Positions 45,574 through 53,822 are shown, numbered from the stretch's first letter. The stretch: DNA of 64,000 nt from DATHZQ01 sp963823505 (GCA_963823505.1 CAWGLY010000005.1:372001-436000), one strand, 5' to 3'. Notes: a model not told the origin generated them from the letters alone. A program made the numbers and translations.

Positions 45574-45575
45574 AG

Positions 45576-46334
45576 CTATCCGGAGTCGAGCTGGAAGCGG
45601 CTGTCCTTCTTTTCCCACTCGCCGCCATCTGGCACGGTCGTGCTGGTGTCGTCGAGTACGCCTGACCGGAGTTTGAACACGAGATCGTGATCCGTCCCGC
45701 CTGCCTTCCAGAACTTCGGCTTCTTGTAGGAAGTGAACTGCTCTCCGTCCGCCTCCTCGACCGCACCCTGCGTCAAGCCGGGGGGCGGATAGCCTGCGGT
45801 GAACCGGTGTGCCTGCATCCCGCCCAAGACCTTTGACGAGCCGTTGCTGCCCAAACGGCTGTTCTGATAGATGTCTTGATCGGAGGCGTCCGTCTGTCTG
45901 GCAGGCACAGGGAACGCCTCCCAGAACTCCACCTCGGTCCCATCCGAGTCCTCCAATTCAATCTGCTGCACCATCCAAGATCTCACGTCCTGGGCCTCGC
46001 CGAGCGCCATCTTCACCGGCCATGCGAAGGAGCCGTCGGGCGCCCACTGGGGCTTGCGGACACTCGTGACCGTCGGGTCATCGAGCTTCAACCGCTGCAC
46101 CAGCGATGGCCCTGCGGACGCCACTTCCTGCGGGGATGCGACCACCCGACTCGTCGCCCGGTTTCCGGCAAGTCGCTGCAGGTCCGCAATGGTCCGCCGG
46201 CCAACAGCCGAGGCGAAAAAGGCAGAACCCACCCGGCTGGCAGGGTTGAGAGTCGGCGTTCCTGGTTCAAGTCTCTCGATGTTGCCGGCTCGAGAAGAGC
46301 ATCCGGTACGTCTCGTTGTGCGGTTGGCGGCCAT
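45576..46334 (-). CDS. LQRLAGN-motif protein, possible eCIS-associated or secreted effector-like protein
   Basis: A 252-residue protein with TIADLQRLAGNRATSRVV near residues 48-65. Such LQRLAGN repeats are known from proteins linked to extracellular contractile injection systems and DUF4157-type toxins. The rest (residues 90-252) is acidic, has no membrane segment and no recognised catalytic motif. The C-terminus ends next to an IS630 remnant, so it may be truncated. ATG at 46334; no injection-system genes are seen nearby. Confidence 0.6.
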   Translation of the reverse strand: MAANRTTRRTGCSSRAGNIERLEPGTPTLNPASRVGSAFFASAVGRRTIADLQRLAGNRATSRVVASPQEVASAGPSLVQRLKLDDPTVTSVRKPQWAPDGSFAWPVKMALGEAQDVRSWMVQQIELEDSDGTEVEFWEAFPVPARQTDASDQDIYQNSRLGSNGSSKVLGGMQAHRFTAGYPPPGLTQGAVEEADGEQFTSYKKPKFWKAGGTDHDLVFKLRSGVLDDTSTTVPDGGEWEKKDSRFQLDSG

Positions 46335-46508
46335 CGCGTGTCCCTCGATCGCGTGCTTGAGTGCCTCGGACCCCAAACCTACTCGGGCGCGACGCCGAGT
46401 GATGGCTCGCTCGCCGGCTCTCCGAGGTGCATCGACCCGGTGCGGCGAGGCACCACAGCATCCGTAGCGCAGCCGCGCGGCTCATCTCGATCGCTACGCT
46501 CACAGTGG

Positions 46509-47177
46509 ATGTGTTTCTCGCCGGTGATGGATCTCACGGCCGGCGTTGCGATCACGGCGATCGGGATCGACGCGCTTGCGCACGTCGACGGCCCGAATGA
46601 GAGGCCCTTGGCGGCGCTGCCGCTCATCTTCGGGATCCATCAGCTGATCGAGACCGCGGTGTGGTGGGGCGTCGACGGGGAGGTGAGCGCCGCGACTGCC
46701 CAGTGGTCGGCTTGGCTGTACCTCGCCGTGGCGTTCGGGCTCCTGCCCTGGTTCGTCCCGTGGGCCGTGCAGCTGACCGAGCTACAACCGCAGCGACGGC
46801 GGCTCATGCAAGTTCTTGTCTGGCTGGGCGCCCTCGTGGCCGCCGTGCTGATGTTGGCTGTGATGCGGGGTCCCATCGAGGTGTCAGACGGCGGCAACTA
46901 TCTCGTGTACGAGGTCCCGCTCGCGTTCGGGGGGCTACTCGTTGCGGCCTACGTGCTGGCCACCTGCGGGTCTCTCTTGCTCTCGTCTGATCGCCACGCC
47001 GTGCAATTCGGGGCGATCAACCTGCTCGTGGTGATCATCCTGGCTGTGATGCTGTCGAACGGGGTCATCTCGCTGTGGTGCATCTGGGCGGCGATCACCA
47101 GCGGCGTGGTGGCGCTCCACCTGCGACGGACCGATCCCCACACCAACCGCTTCCGGTCGCTGCCGGCGTCGTCGTGA
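46509..47177 (+). CDS. DUF6629-like membrane protein
   Basis: A 222-residue membrane protein with seven hydrophobic segments. It begins MCFSPVMDLTAGVAI, with FGIHQLIETAVWWG near residue 40, matching a family of small bacterial seven-helix proteins that start MCFSA. Function unknown. ATG at 46509 fits the family start; longer readings upstream are antisense to the LQRLAGN gene. It converges on the next gene. Confidence 0.75.
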   Translation: MCFSPVMDLTAGVAITAIGIDALAHVDGPNERPLAALPLIFGIHQLIETAVWWGVDGEVSAATAQWSAWLYLAVAFGLLPWFVPWAVQLTELQPQRRRLMQVLVWLGALVAAVLMLAVMRGPIEVSDGGNYLVYEVPLAFGGLLVAAYVLATCGSLLLSSDRHAVQFGAINLLVVIILAVMLSNGVISLWCIWAAITSGVVALHLRRTDPHTNRFRSLPASS

Positions 47178-47192
47178 GCTGCTGGGGCACAG

Positions 47193-47858
47193 TCAGACCT
47201 CGATGTCGATGACGAGCCCGAGGTGGTCTGCTCCGGGAATCTCCACGACATCGGTGGTGAGAAACCGCACATCACTCCCGAAAGCGTGATCGATGCGGAG
47301 CAGCGGGGGAGTGCGTCCTTGGAAGCGCCAGGTCCGCTGCGGGGTGCCGGTGGCCACGGCACCGTCGAGGAACTGTTGGGCGATCCGCCGGTACGCAGGC
47401 CACGACGGCGTTGCGTTGAAGTCGCCCACCACGACTCGCGGGATGGGTTCAGCCGCGACGTGGGTCAGCAAGGCATCCACCTGGTAGCGCCGGTTCTTCA
47501 CACTACGGAACCACGGCCACCCGACGGGGTTGGCGAGATGGACGTTGACCAGCTCGAACGGGCGGGCCAGTCGGGGGCAACTCTCCGGGTCGAGGCGCAG
47601 CCACCACCCGCTGCGATATGTCATGGGTAGCGGTGAGATCTCGGCGGGGAATCGTGACGCCACCCCGGTGCCCAGCGTGTCGATGTGAGGGGCGAGACCG
47701 TGGTGGGCGAACCGGGCCGCAACCACGGCCGCATTCCCCACCTGCAGCTCCTGAAGGGCCACGAGGTCGGGATCCACGTCACGGAGCACCCGTTCGAAGC
47801 CCGCAGGGTCGGAGTTGTGGGCCCACAGATTGGCCGTGAGGATGCGCAGACCTGTCAT
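47193..47858 (-). CDS. Endonuclease/exonuclease/phosphatase family protein
   Basis: A 221-residue protein of the EEP fold: LRILTANLW at the start, DLVALQEL near residue 38 (metal Glu), VNVHLANP near 115, VVGDFNATP near 150 and IDHAFGSD near 190, ending with SDH-like ADHLGLVIDI. Members cleave phosphodiesters in DNA, lipids or signalling molecules. ATG at 47858 begins the conserved fold; longer frames are antisense to the next gene. Confidence 0.87.
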   Translation of the reverse strand: MTGLRILTANLWAHNSDPAGFERVLRDVDPDLVALQELQVGNAAVVAARFAHHGLAPHIDTLGTGVASRFPAEISPLPMTYRSGWWLRLDPESCPRLARPFELVNVHLANPVGWPWFRSVKNRRYQVDALLTHVAAEPIPRVVVGDFNATPSWPAYRRIAQQFLDGAVATGTPQRTWRFQGRTPPLLRIDHAFGSDVRFLTTDVVEIPGADHLGLVIDIEV

Positions 47859-47948
47859 GTCCGCAAGCGTATCGGCGCCGGCGCCGGCGCAGGCCGTGAC
47901 GGTCGGCGCACTAGGGTGGTGTTTCCTGCTCTCCATGCGAGGTGGCGT

Positions 47949-48356
47949 GTGCGACTGACGACGGCGATGCTCGCCGATGCGGCTCAAGTGCAAGGCGGCA
48001 AGCTCTACATTCTCGGCGGTGGATTCGAGATGATTCGGGCACGATCGATGCCGGTCATTCACCGCAACATCAATCTTGCGCTCATCGTTGAGGTCGGACC
48101 GGACGAACGCAATCAGGATCTCGACCTTCTCATCGACCTCATCGACGAAGACGGCAAGGCGATCGGCGTGCAAGCCAAGGGCCGGCTGCGGGTGAAGGAC
48201 CAGCCGAACCTGCCGCCGGGGGCGCCGAGCGTCGTCCCCCTGGTCAGTCCCTTCTACAACGTCCGGTTCCCTGAGGCCAAAGGCTACGCATTCGTGATCC
48301 GCCACGAAGGAGTCGAGCTCGGGCGGGTACGGTTGCGCGTGGTGCATGCCCCGTGA
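47949..48356 (+). CDS. DUF6941-like conserved hypothetical protein
   Basis: A 135-residue soluble protein starting VRLTTAMLADAAQV, followed by GGKLYILGGGFE, a signature found in a widespread actinobacterial family of unknown function. GTG at 47949. Its stop overlaps the phosphatidyltransferase GTG by four bases, so the two are coupled. Confidence 0.72.
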   Translation: MRLTTAMLADAAQVQGGKLYILGGGFEMIRARSMPVIHRNINLALIVEVGPDERNQDLDLLIDLIDEDGKAIGVQAKGRLRVKDQPNLPPGAPSVVPLVSPFYNVRFPEAKGYAFVIRHEGVELGRVRLRVVHAP

Positions 48357-48943
48357 CCGAGTCGGAGCGCGCCAGCTCGGCGATTGTCACGCTCCCCAAC
48401 ATGGTGTCGTTTGTCCGGCTGTTGATGGTGCCGGTGTTCCTCTGGCTGTTGTTGGTGGAGGACGAGGTTGCGGCTGCCGGCTGGCTTCTCGGGATCATCG
48501 GGGCAACGGACTGGATCGACGGCTACCTCGCGCGGCGGCTCGATCAGGTGAGCGAGTTGGGAAAGCTGCTCGACCCCGTTGCCGACCGCTTGGCAGTGGC
48601 CTCTGCCGTGGTGGGCGGGTTGATCGCAGGGGTGCTGGCTCCCTGGTTTGCGTGGGCGTTGATCATCCGTGAGGCGTTGATCGCAGGGGGGGCGTTGTTC
48701 GTTGGGGCCCGCGTCGGACGCAAGCTTGCGGTCCGCGATCTGGGGAAGCTTGCGACGCTCCTGCTGTATGCGGCCATCGCATGGTTGTTCATCGGCATCG
48801 GGACACCCCTTCGCTGGCTGGAGATTGCGGGCTGGCTCGTCGGCATCCCGGGATTGGCGCTCTACTGGATCGTCGGGTTCCAGTATCTCAACGACGCCCG
48901 CGTCCTCCTCGCCGAAGAGTCGCACCGGGCCTCTGCCGGGTAG
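48353..48943 (+). CDS. pgsA: CDP-alcohol phosphatidyltransferase
   Basis: A 196-residue membrane enzyme with the full CDP-alcohol motif DxxDGxxARxxxxxxxxGxxxDxxxD near residues 53-75 (TDWIDGYLARR...LDPVADR). It would make phosphatidylglycerol phosphate or a related lipid. Position before gcvH-garA matches pgsA2 of mycobacteria. GTG at 48353. Cardiolipin synthase of the same family cannot be excluded. Confidence 0.88.
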   Translation: MTESERASSAIVTLPNMVSFVRLLMVPVFLWLLLVEDEVAAAGWLLGIIGATDWIDGYLARRLDQVSELGKLLDPVADRLAVASAVVGGLIAGVLAPWFAWALIIREALIAGGALFVGARVGRKLAVRDLGKLATLLLYAAIAWLFIGIGTPLRWLEIAGWLVGIPGLALYWIVGFQYLNDARVLLAEESHRASAG

Positions 48944-48974
48944 AATCGCCGATCAGCCGACCGAGGAGCCGCTG

Positions 48975-49358
48975 TTGCAGATACCCGAGGAACTCCGCTA
49001 CGCCGAGAACCACGAGTGGGCACGAACCGAAGACGACGGCACCGTCCGGATCGGTATCACCGACTATGCCCAGGACGCTCTGGGCGACATCGTGTACGTC
49101 GATCTCCCCGAGGTTGGTCGCACCCTCGGTGCAGGCGAAGCGTTTGGAGAGGTGGAGTCGACCAAGTCGGTCTCGGATGTCTACGCCCCGCTGGCCGGCA
49201 CCGTCGAAGCGGTCAATGAGAGCCTGATGGAGGCGCCTGAGGCCGTCAACGCGGAGCCCTACGGAGACGGCTGGATGATCCTGCTGCGGCCGGCGGATGG
49301 AGCCGCCCTCGACAACCTCATGGACGCTGCCGCCTACGCCGCCTACACCGCGGAATAG
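48975..49358 (+). CDS. gcvH: Glycine cleavage system H protein
   Basis: A 127-residue lipoyl carrier: RYAENHEWAR near residue 8, YVDLPEVG near 40 and the lipoylated lysine in VESTKSVSDVYAP near 61. It carries the aminomethyl group between the P and T proteins. The TTG at 48975 is supported by GAGGAG six bases upstream. gcvT follows 4.5 kb downstream; gcvP is not in the window. Confidence 0.95.
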   Translation: MQIPEELRYAENHEWARTEDDGTVRIGITDYAQDALGDIVYVDLPEVGRTLGAGEAFGEVESTKSVSDVYAPLAGTVEAVNESLMEAPEAVNAEPYGDGWMILLRPADGAALDNLMDAAAYAAYTAE

Positions 49359-49384
49359 AGCCTCCCCGGCGGCATCGACCAAAG

Positions 49385-49403
49385 CCTCAACTTGACGTTG
49401 AGG
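49385..49403. promoter_or_regulatory. Perfect dyad between gcvH and garA, candidate MerR operator
   Basis: CCTCAAC-TTGAC-GTTGAGG: two 7-bp arms that are exact inverted copies around five bases, 21 bases before the FHA gene ATG. TATCAT at 49412-49417 follows as a possible -10. Two MerR regulators are encoded downstream, so this is a likely regulator site. Confidence 0.5.
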
Positions 49404-49423
49404 GAACGGACTATCATGGCTGG

Positions 49424-49846
49424 ATGTCCGACCGTTCATCCAACCACAACGACGAGTCGCCGCTCGTCGAGAGCGATCCCACGATCATCTACCGGCCCCT
49501 GGCGGAGCCCGATGAGATTGCGGAGGCAGCTCAGGTGCTCGCGGGGGCCTTCCGTTATGCCCTCGTCGTCGAGCGGGGCCCCAGGGCAGGACTCGCCTAC
49601 GTGTTGGGCGAGGGAGAAACGGTGGCCGGTCGTTCCGACGATGTCGACATCTTCTTGGGCGACGTCACCGTTTCGCGAGATCACGCCAAGTTCGTTGTCG
49701 ACGCCGGTGGGCTCCGGGTGGAGGATCTCCGGTCGACCAACGGCACGTATGTCAACCTCGAACGGACCGATGCCGCCGAGTTGCACGACGGCGACGAGGT
49801 GATCATCGGGAAGTACCACCTGATCGTCAAAGCCGGAAACGTGTAG
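49424..49846 (+). CDS. garA: FHA-domain regulator, GarA/OdhI-like
   Basis: A 140-residue protein with a short disordered N-terminus and one FHA domain (about residues 50-135): AGRSDDVDI, DVTVSRDHAKF and STNGTYVN are the phosphothreonine-binding loops. GarA controls TCA-cycle and glutamate enzymes after phosphorylation by PknB. The usual N-terminal ETTS site is replaced by a single threonine (SDPTIIY, Thr20). The position between gcvH and the MerR gene is conserved in mycobacteria. Confidence 0.88.
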   Translation: MSDRSSNHNDESPLVESDPTIIYRPLAEPDEIAEAAQVLAGAFRYALVVERGPRAGLAYVLGEGETVAGRSDDVDIFLGDVTVSRDHAKFVVDAGGLRVEDLRSTNGTYVNLERTDAAELHDGDEVIIGKYHLIVKAGNV

Positions 49847-49852
49847 GCGGAC

Positions 49853-50551
49853 ATGGCCGTCGACGAGCGTGAACGCAGCATCGGTGAGGTGATCGCCATG
49901 CTCAAGGAGGAGTTCCCTGAGCTGACGATCTCCAAAGTGCGGTTCCTCGAGGGGCAGGGTCTCATCGAGCCGCGCCGTAGCCCTGCCGGCTACCGCATGT
50001 TCAGGAGCGACGACGTGCGGCGCATCCGCTACATCCTCCGGGAGCAACGCGATCACTTCCTGCCGCTCAAGGTCATCAAGTCGAAGCTCACATCGTGGGA
50101 GCGGGGCGAGGATGTGCGGACCCGCCCGGATGCCGGCCCGCCGCCCGAGGCCTACTTCAGCTCAACGGGCGTGACGCTCAGCCGCGACGAGCTGAGTCGG
50201 GCGAGCGGGCTCACCAACCGCCAGATCGACGAATTGGTCACACTCGGGATCTTGGAGCCGGTGGAGTTCCCCGACCGCACCGTGGTGTTCCGCGACGAGG
50301 ATCTCACGGTGGCACGCACGGCTCACCGGCTGCTCGCTCAAGGTCTGGAGCCTCGCCATCTCCGCACGATGCGGATCGGCGCCGATCGTGAAGTGGACCT
50401 CCTGCAGCAGCTCGTGGCCCCTTTGCTGCGGCATCGCAACCCCGACAACCGGCGCAAAGCGGCAGAGATCCTCGCCGATTGCAGCCAGGCAAGCGCTGAG
50501 ATGCAGGAAGCCATCGTGAGGGGACGGCTGCGGAGGCAGCTGGAAGGGTGA
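49853..50551 (+). CDS. ftsR: MerR-family regulator FtsR-like
   Basis: A 232-residue MerR-type protein: winged-helix part near residues 8-75 (TISKVRFLEGQGLIEP, AGYRMFRSDDVRRIRYI), then a second HTH-like or effector part (LSRDELSRASGLT near 108). It matches the MerR gene following garA in mycobacteria, whose corynebacterial counterpart controls ftsZ. ATG six bases after garA; the stop overlaps the carboxypeptidase GTG. Confidence 0.85.
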   Translation: MAVDERERSIGEVIAMLKEEFPELTISKVRFLEGQGLIEPRRSPAGYRMFRSDDVRRIRYILREQRDHFLPLKVIKSKLTSWERGEDVRTRPDAGPPPEAYFSSTGVTLSRDELSRASGLTNRQIDELVTLGILEPVEFPDRTVVFRDEDLTVARTAHRLLAQGLEPRHLRTMRIGADREVDLLQQLVAPLLRHRNPDNRRKAAEILADCSQASAEMQEAIVRGRLRRQLEG

Positions 50552-51597
50552 AGACGTCCTTTGCGGCCTTGGGGCTTGCGCTTTCGATCGCGTGGGGCGC
50601 CGTCGTGCCGCCGTCCCCCGTGCCGCTGACCGCTGCGCCGCCCGAGGCGCCCGAGCTGACGGCCGAAGCGTGGGCGCTCTACGATGCGACCGCAGGAGTC
50701 TTTCTCGACGGTCGTGATGCGGATGATCCCCGTCCGATGGCGTCGGTCACCAAAGTCATGACGGCGTTGGTTGCGCGCGACGGCGCCGACCTCGAGACCC
50801 GGATCCGCATCTCCGAGACCGCGGCAGGCGTCGGCGAGTCGGAGGTCGGCTTGATCCCCGGCGAGCGATGGTCGGTCCGTGACCTGCTCTTTGCCACCCT
50901 CGTGCGCTCGGCCAACGATGCGGCCATGGCCCTGGCCGAGCATGTCGGCGGCTCCGTCTCGGGGTTTGCCGAGATGATGAACGACAAAGCAGCAGAGCTC
51001 GGGCTGGTGAACAGTGCGTTCGCCAATCCGCACGGCCTCGATGCAGATGGCCACTACGCCTCCGCCAACGACCTTGCCATCATGGGGGCAACCCTGCTCG
51101 GCGACGACGTTCTCGCCGAGATGGTCCGCACCAAAATCGTCGTGTTCCGCCCCGCACCCAACGGGGCGGCCCGCATCGTGCGCAACACCAACAAGCTGCT
51201 GGGTGCGTACCCGGACGTCGCCGGGGTGAAGACGGGGTTCACAGGTTTGGCGGGACGCGTCCTGATCTCTGCGCTGCAGACGCCGGAACGGACCATCGTC
51301 GGCGTCGTGATGGGCTCGGAGGACCACTTTGCGGACAGCCGTGAGTTGCTCGAGTACGGGGAACGCCTCGTGACGTACAACGACCGCTGGAACGCACCAC
51401 TGCTGCCGGAACAAGGCGGAGGCGCCATCGATGATGCGGCACTCGGGTTCGATGAGGCCACGCGGGCTCAACTCGCTGCTCCGGCGCTGTGGGAGGGTCT
51501 GGGGCCCATCGCCGAGCTGGCGTCCACCGCAGCAGGTCAAGAGATCGAGGAACGACTCCGCGAACACCTCCCGGTGGTTCTCGGCGGGAGCGGATGA
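50548..51597 (+). CDS. dacC: D-alanyl-D-alanine carboxypeptidase (S11 family)
   Basis: A 349-residue penicillin-binding protein with an N-terminal signal peptide (about residues 1-24). Active-site motifs are SVTK near residue 68, SAN near 120 and KTGFTG near 228. It trims terminal D-Ala from peptidoglycan stem peptides outside the membrane. GTG start overlapping the MerR gene by four bases; the stop overlaps hpt. The symbol is by family and the exact paralogue is uncertain. Confidence 0.87.
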   Translation: MKTSFAALGLALSIAWGAVVPPSPVPLTAAPPEAPELTAEAWALYDATAGVFLDGRDADDPRPMASVTKVMTALVARDGADLETRIRISETAAGVGESEVGLIPGERWSVRDLLFATLVRSANDAAMALAEHVGGSVSGFAEMMNDKAAELGLVNSAFANPHGLDADGHYASANDLAIMGATLLGDDVLAEMVRTKIVVFRPAPNGAARIVRNTNKLLGAYPDVAGVKTGFTGLAGRVLISALQTPERTIVGVVMGSEDHFADSRELLEYGERLVTYNDRWNAPLLPEQGGGAIDDAALGFDEATRAQLAAPALWEGLGPIAELASTAAGQEIEERLREHLPVVLGGSG

Positions 51598-52193
51598 GCA
51601 CGGACACCTTCATCGAGGTGGTCGCAGAGACCCCATTGATGGAACGCGTGACCCAGCTCGGCGAGGAGATCTCTGCCGACTACGCGGGGCGGGATCCGGT
51701 GCTCATCGGAGTGCTGACCGGATCGACGGTCTTCCTGGCCGATCTCATTCGGAGCATTGACCTCCCGATCGAGCTGGACTTCCTCTCACTCACCAGATTT
51801 GGGGACGAAGGGCGGGTGAGCATCGCTATGGACACCGCGTCCTCCCTCGAAGGGCGCGAGGTGATCATCGTCGAGGACATCGTGGACACCGGCCTGACGC
51901 TCACGTCCCTGCACCGGCTTCTCGAAGCGAAGGGTGTGGCCGGCATCGAGACCGTCGCGCTCCTCGACAAAGCGCAACGGCGAATCGTCGATGTGCCGGT
52001 GAAATATCGCGGGTTCGAGGTCGGGGACGAATTCCTCCTCGGCTACGGCCTCGACTGGGACGGTAGGTATCGCAACGTCCGTGCTTTGTGGGCGGTGATG
52101 GACCTCGCGGTCCTTGCCGCGGACCCGCTCGCGTTCGCCCGCGTGGCGTTCCCAGAGTCGATGCGGCGTGGCGCGGAGCCGGTGATAGGCTGA
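51594..52193 (+). CDS. hpt: Hypoxanthine phosphoribosyltransferase
   Basis: A 199-residue enzyme: GVLTGSTVFLADL near residue 40, VIIVEDIVDTGLTL (PRPP-binding loop) near 92 and FLLGYGLDWDGRYRN near 143. It salvages hypoxanthine and guanine with PRPP. ATG at 51594 overlaps the carboxypeptidase stop. It stands inside the garA-MerR cluster. Confidence 0.93.
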   Translation: MSTDTFIEVVAETPLMERVTQLGEEISADYAGRDPVLIGVLTGSTVFLADLIRSIDLPIELDFLSLTRFGDEGRVSIAMDTASSLEGREVIIVEDIVDTGLTLTSLHRLLEAKGVAGIETVALLDKAQRRIVDVPVKYRGFEVGDEFLLGYGLDWDGRYRNVRALWAVMDLAVLAADPLAFARVAFPESMRRGAEPVIG

Positions 52194-52197
52194 CGCA

Positions 52198-52683
52198 ATG
52201 ACCGAACCGGTGCGTATGGAGCTGGTAGGGGTGCGTCTGGAGCTCCCGACCAAGACCCCGATCCTGCTGCTGCGCGAAGCGGGCGGCACCCGGTACCTCC
52301 CGATCTGGATCGGCACGGGCGAAGCTACCGCCATAGCGCTCGCCCTCGAGGGAGTGGAGCCGCAGCGCCCGCTGACCCACGACCTGCTCAAGCTCGTCAC
52401 GGACGCGCTCGGGGCCAGTGTGGAGAGGGTTGTGGTTACCGAGCTGAACGACGGCACGTTCTTCGCCGATCTCGTCATGAAGCGTGGCGACGAAGAGGTC
52501 ACCGTCTCCTCGAGGCCATCGGACGCGATCGCGCTGGCCGCAAGAACCGCCGCCCCCGTGTTTGCAGCCAAAGATGTCCTCGACGAGGTTGGCGTCGAGA
52601 TCCAGGATTCCTCCGAGGAGGAGGAGATCGAGCGTTTTCGTGAGTTCCTCGAGGACGTAACCCCCGAGGACTTCGACAACTGA
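52198..52683 (+). CDS. DUF151 bifunctional nuclease-domain protein
   Basis: A 161-residue protein of the DUF151/BFN family: RYLPIWIGTGEATAIALALEG near residues 32-52 (read as two short motifs, RYLPIWIG and EATAIALALEG), RPLTHDLL near 58 and VSSRPSDAIALAAR near 102. Members have RNase/DNase activity in vitro. It has the place of the same gene in mycobacteria. The C-terminus is very acidic. Confidence 0.87.
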   Translation: MTEPVRMELVGVRLELPTKTPILLLREAGGTRYLPIWIGTGEATAIALALEGVEPQRPLTHDLLKLVTDALGASVERVVVTELNDGTFFADLVMKRGDEEVTVSSRPSDAIALAARTAAPVFAAKDVLDEVGVEIQDSSEEEEIERFREFLEDVTPEDFDN

Positions 52684-52778
52684 GCGGCTGCATCGTGGTC
52701 GATGCCCGCCCTCACCGACTCTGCGGAAACGAAAAGCCTGTCGTGGTGCGGGTTTCGACGATTTGTCCACAAGGGTTG

Positions 52779-52808
52779 TTGACAAGTCGCTTCCTGCGTT
52801 CCTAGTTT
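52779..52808 (+). promoter_or_regulatory. Candidate promoter of the second MerR gene
   Basis: TTGACA at 52779-52784 and TAGTTT at 52803-52808 with an 18-base spacer. The 190 bases between the DUF151 gene and the MerR gene hold no gene, only this signal and the dyad that follows. Confidence 0.4.
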
Positions 52809-52813
52809 CATCG

Positions 52814-52839
52814 ACGTAGTTCGGCGGGCGGAATTACGT
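52814..52839. promoter_or_regulatory. Dyad operator candidate before the second MerR gene
   Basis: ACGTAGTTC-N8-GAATTACGT: arms match 8 of 9. It lies at the expected transcription start of the candidate promoter, a position suited to autorepression by the MerR protein encoded 34 bases further on. Confidence 0.45.
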
Positions 52840-52872
52840 CGGTGTAAGCTACGAACAACGAGGAGGCATGTC

Positions 52873-53367
52873 GTGTCCGATTCGACGGACAATGCAGTCG
52901 TCGCCATCGACGGCTATCGCGCCCCGCAGGTCTGCAACCTGGTGGGAATCAGTTACCGGCAGCTCGACTATTGGGCACGGACAGGGCTCATCCTGCCGTC
53001 GATCCAAACCGCACGCGGTTCAGGAACCCAACGCCTCTACTCGTTCACCGATGTGGTGCAGCTCAAGGTCGTCAAGCGACTTCTCGATGCAGGCATGAGC
53101 CTCAAGCGTATTCGCAGTGCGATGGAGATCCTTCGCGAGCAGTTGCGCAGTGAAGCCCCGCTGTCCGATGTGACCCTGCTGTCGGACGGGACGACGATCT
53201 ATGCGGCGCACAGCCCTGACGAGGTCGTCGACGTGTTTCGACGTGGCCAGGGTGTCTTCGGGATCGCCGTCGGCCCGGTGCAAGCGGAACTCGAAGGCGA
53301 GATCCACCGTCTCTTCCCCGAGCCTGCCGCCGACGCGGCTGCAGCACCGGAGGCAAAGGCCAACTGA
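52873..53367 (+). CDS. MerR-family transcriptional regulator
   Basis: A 164-residue regulator: APQVCNLVGISYRQLDYWAR near residues 17-36 and RLYSFTDVVQLKVVKRLLDAG near 55 form the winged helix and dimer helix, followed by a C-terminal effector region. It matches the second MerR gene (Rv1830 position) of the mycobacterial garA cluster. GTG at 52873 with GAGGAGG upstream. Confidence 0.87.
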   Translation: MSDSTDNAVVAIDGYRAPQVCNLVGISYRQLDYWARTGLILPSIQTARGSGTQRLYSFTDVVQLKVVKRLLDAGMSLKRIRSAMEILREQLRSEAPLSDVTLLSDGTTIYAAHSPDEVVDVFRRGQGVFGIAVGPVQAELEGEIHRLFPEPAADAAAAPEAKAN

Positions 53368-53822
53368 GCATCCGCGACGACTTCGACCTGACGCCGGCCG
53401 ACGACGTAGACTTCGCTCACGAGAGTGAGCGGCAGTTCGCCAAACTCCTCGACTTCTACGACATCCCGTGGGAATACGAGCCCCGCGAGTTTGCCGTGGG
53501 TTGGGATGACACGGGGCAGCCCAACACGTTTTTCCGCCCGGACTTCTACCTTCCGGATGAGGGCTGGTACATCGAGATCACCACGATGAACCAGAAGCTC
53601 GTCACCAAGAAGAACAAGAAGGTCAAGCAGCTGCGGACGCTGTACCCCGACATCAAGTGCAAGATCTTCTATCAGCGCGACTATCTCAATCTGCTGGTGA
53701 AGTACGGGCTCGAGGAGCCGGAGGACCAGGACCTCCCGGCCGCTCCGACGAGGATTCCGGGTCCGCCCCAGGTGGTCAACCTGGGCGAAGAGAGCCTCGA
53801 CGAGGGTGCCACGGCCGGTTGA
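53364..53822 (+). CDS. PD-(D/E)xK nuclease-fold hypothetical protein
   Basis: A 152-residue protein: ESERQFAKLLDFYDIPWEYEP near residues 20-40 (given as ESERQFAKLLDF and IPWEYEP), then FRPDFYLP near 55 and WYIEITTMNQK near 66. The E...PDF...ExT order is that of PD-(D/E)xK nucleases. The first standard start, GTG 53493, would delete the first acidic residue of the site. The frame is open back to a CTG at 53364 that overlaps the MerR TGA as CTGA, so I use this start. Conserved function unknown. Confidence 0.68.
   Translation: MSIRDDFDLTPADDVDFAHESERQFAKLLDFYDIPWEYEPREFAVGWDDTGQPNTFFRPDFYLPDEGWYIEITTMNQKLVTKKNKKVKQLRTLYPDIKCKIFYQRDYLNLLVKYGLEEPEDQDLPAAPTRIPGPPQVVNLGEESLDEGATAG

Noticed and set aside
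49392..49417. TTGACG...TATCAT as a standard promoter for garA
   Set aside because: The spacer is 14 bases, too short for a normal vegetative promoter; the dyad is reported instead.
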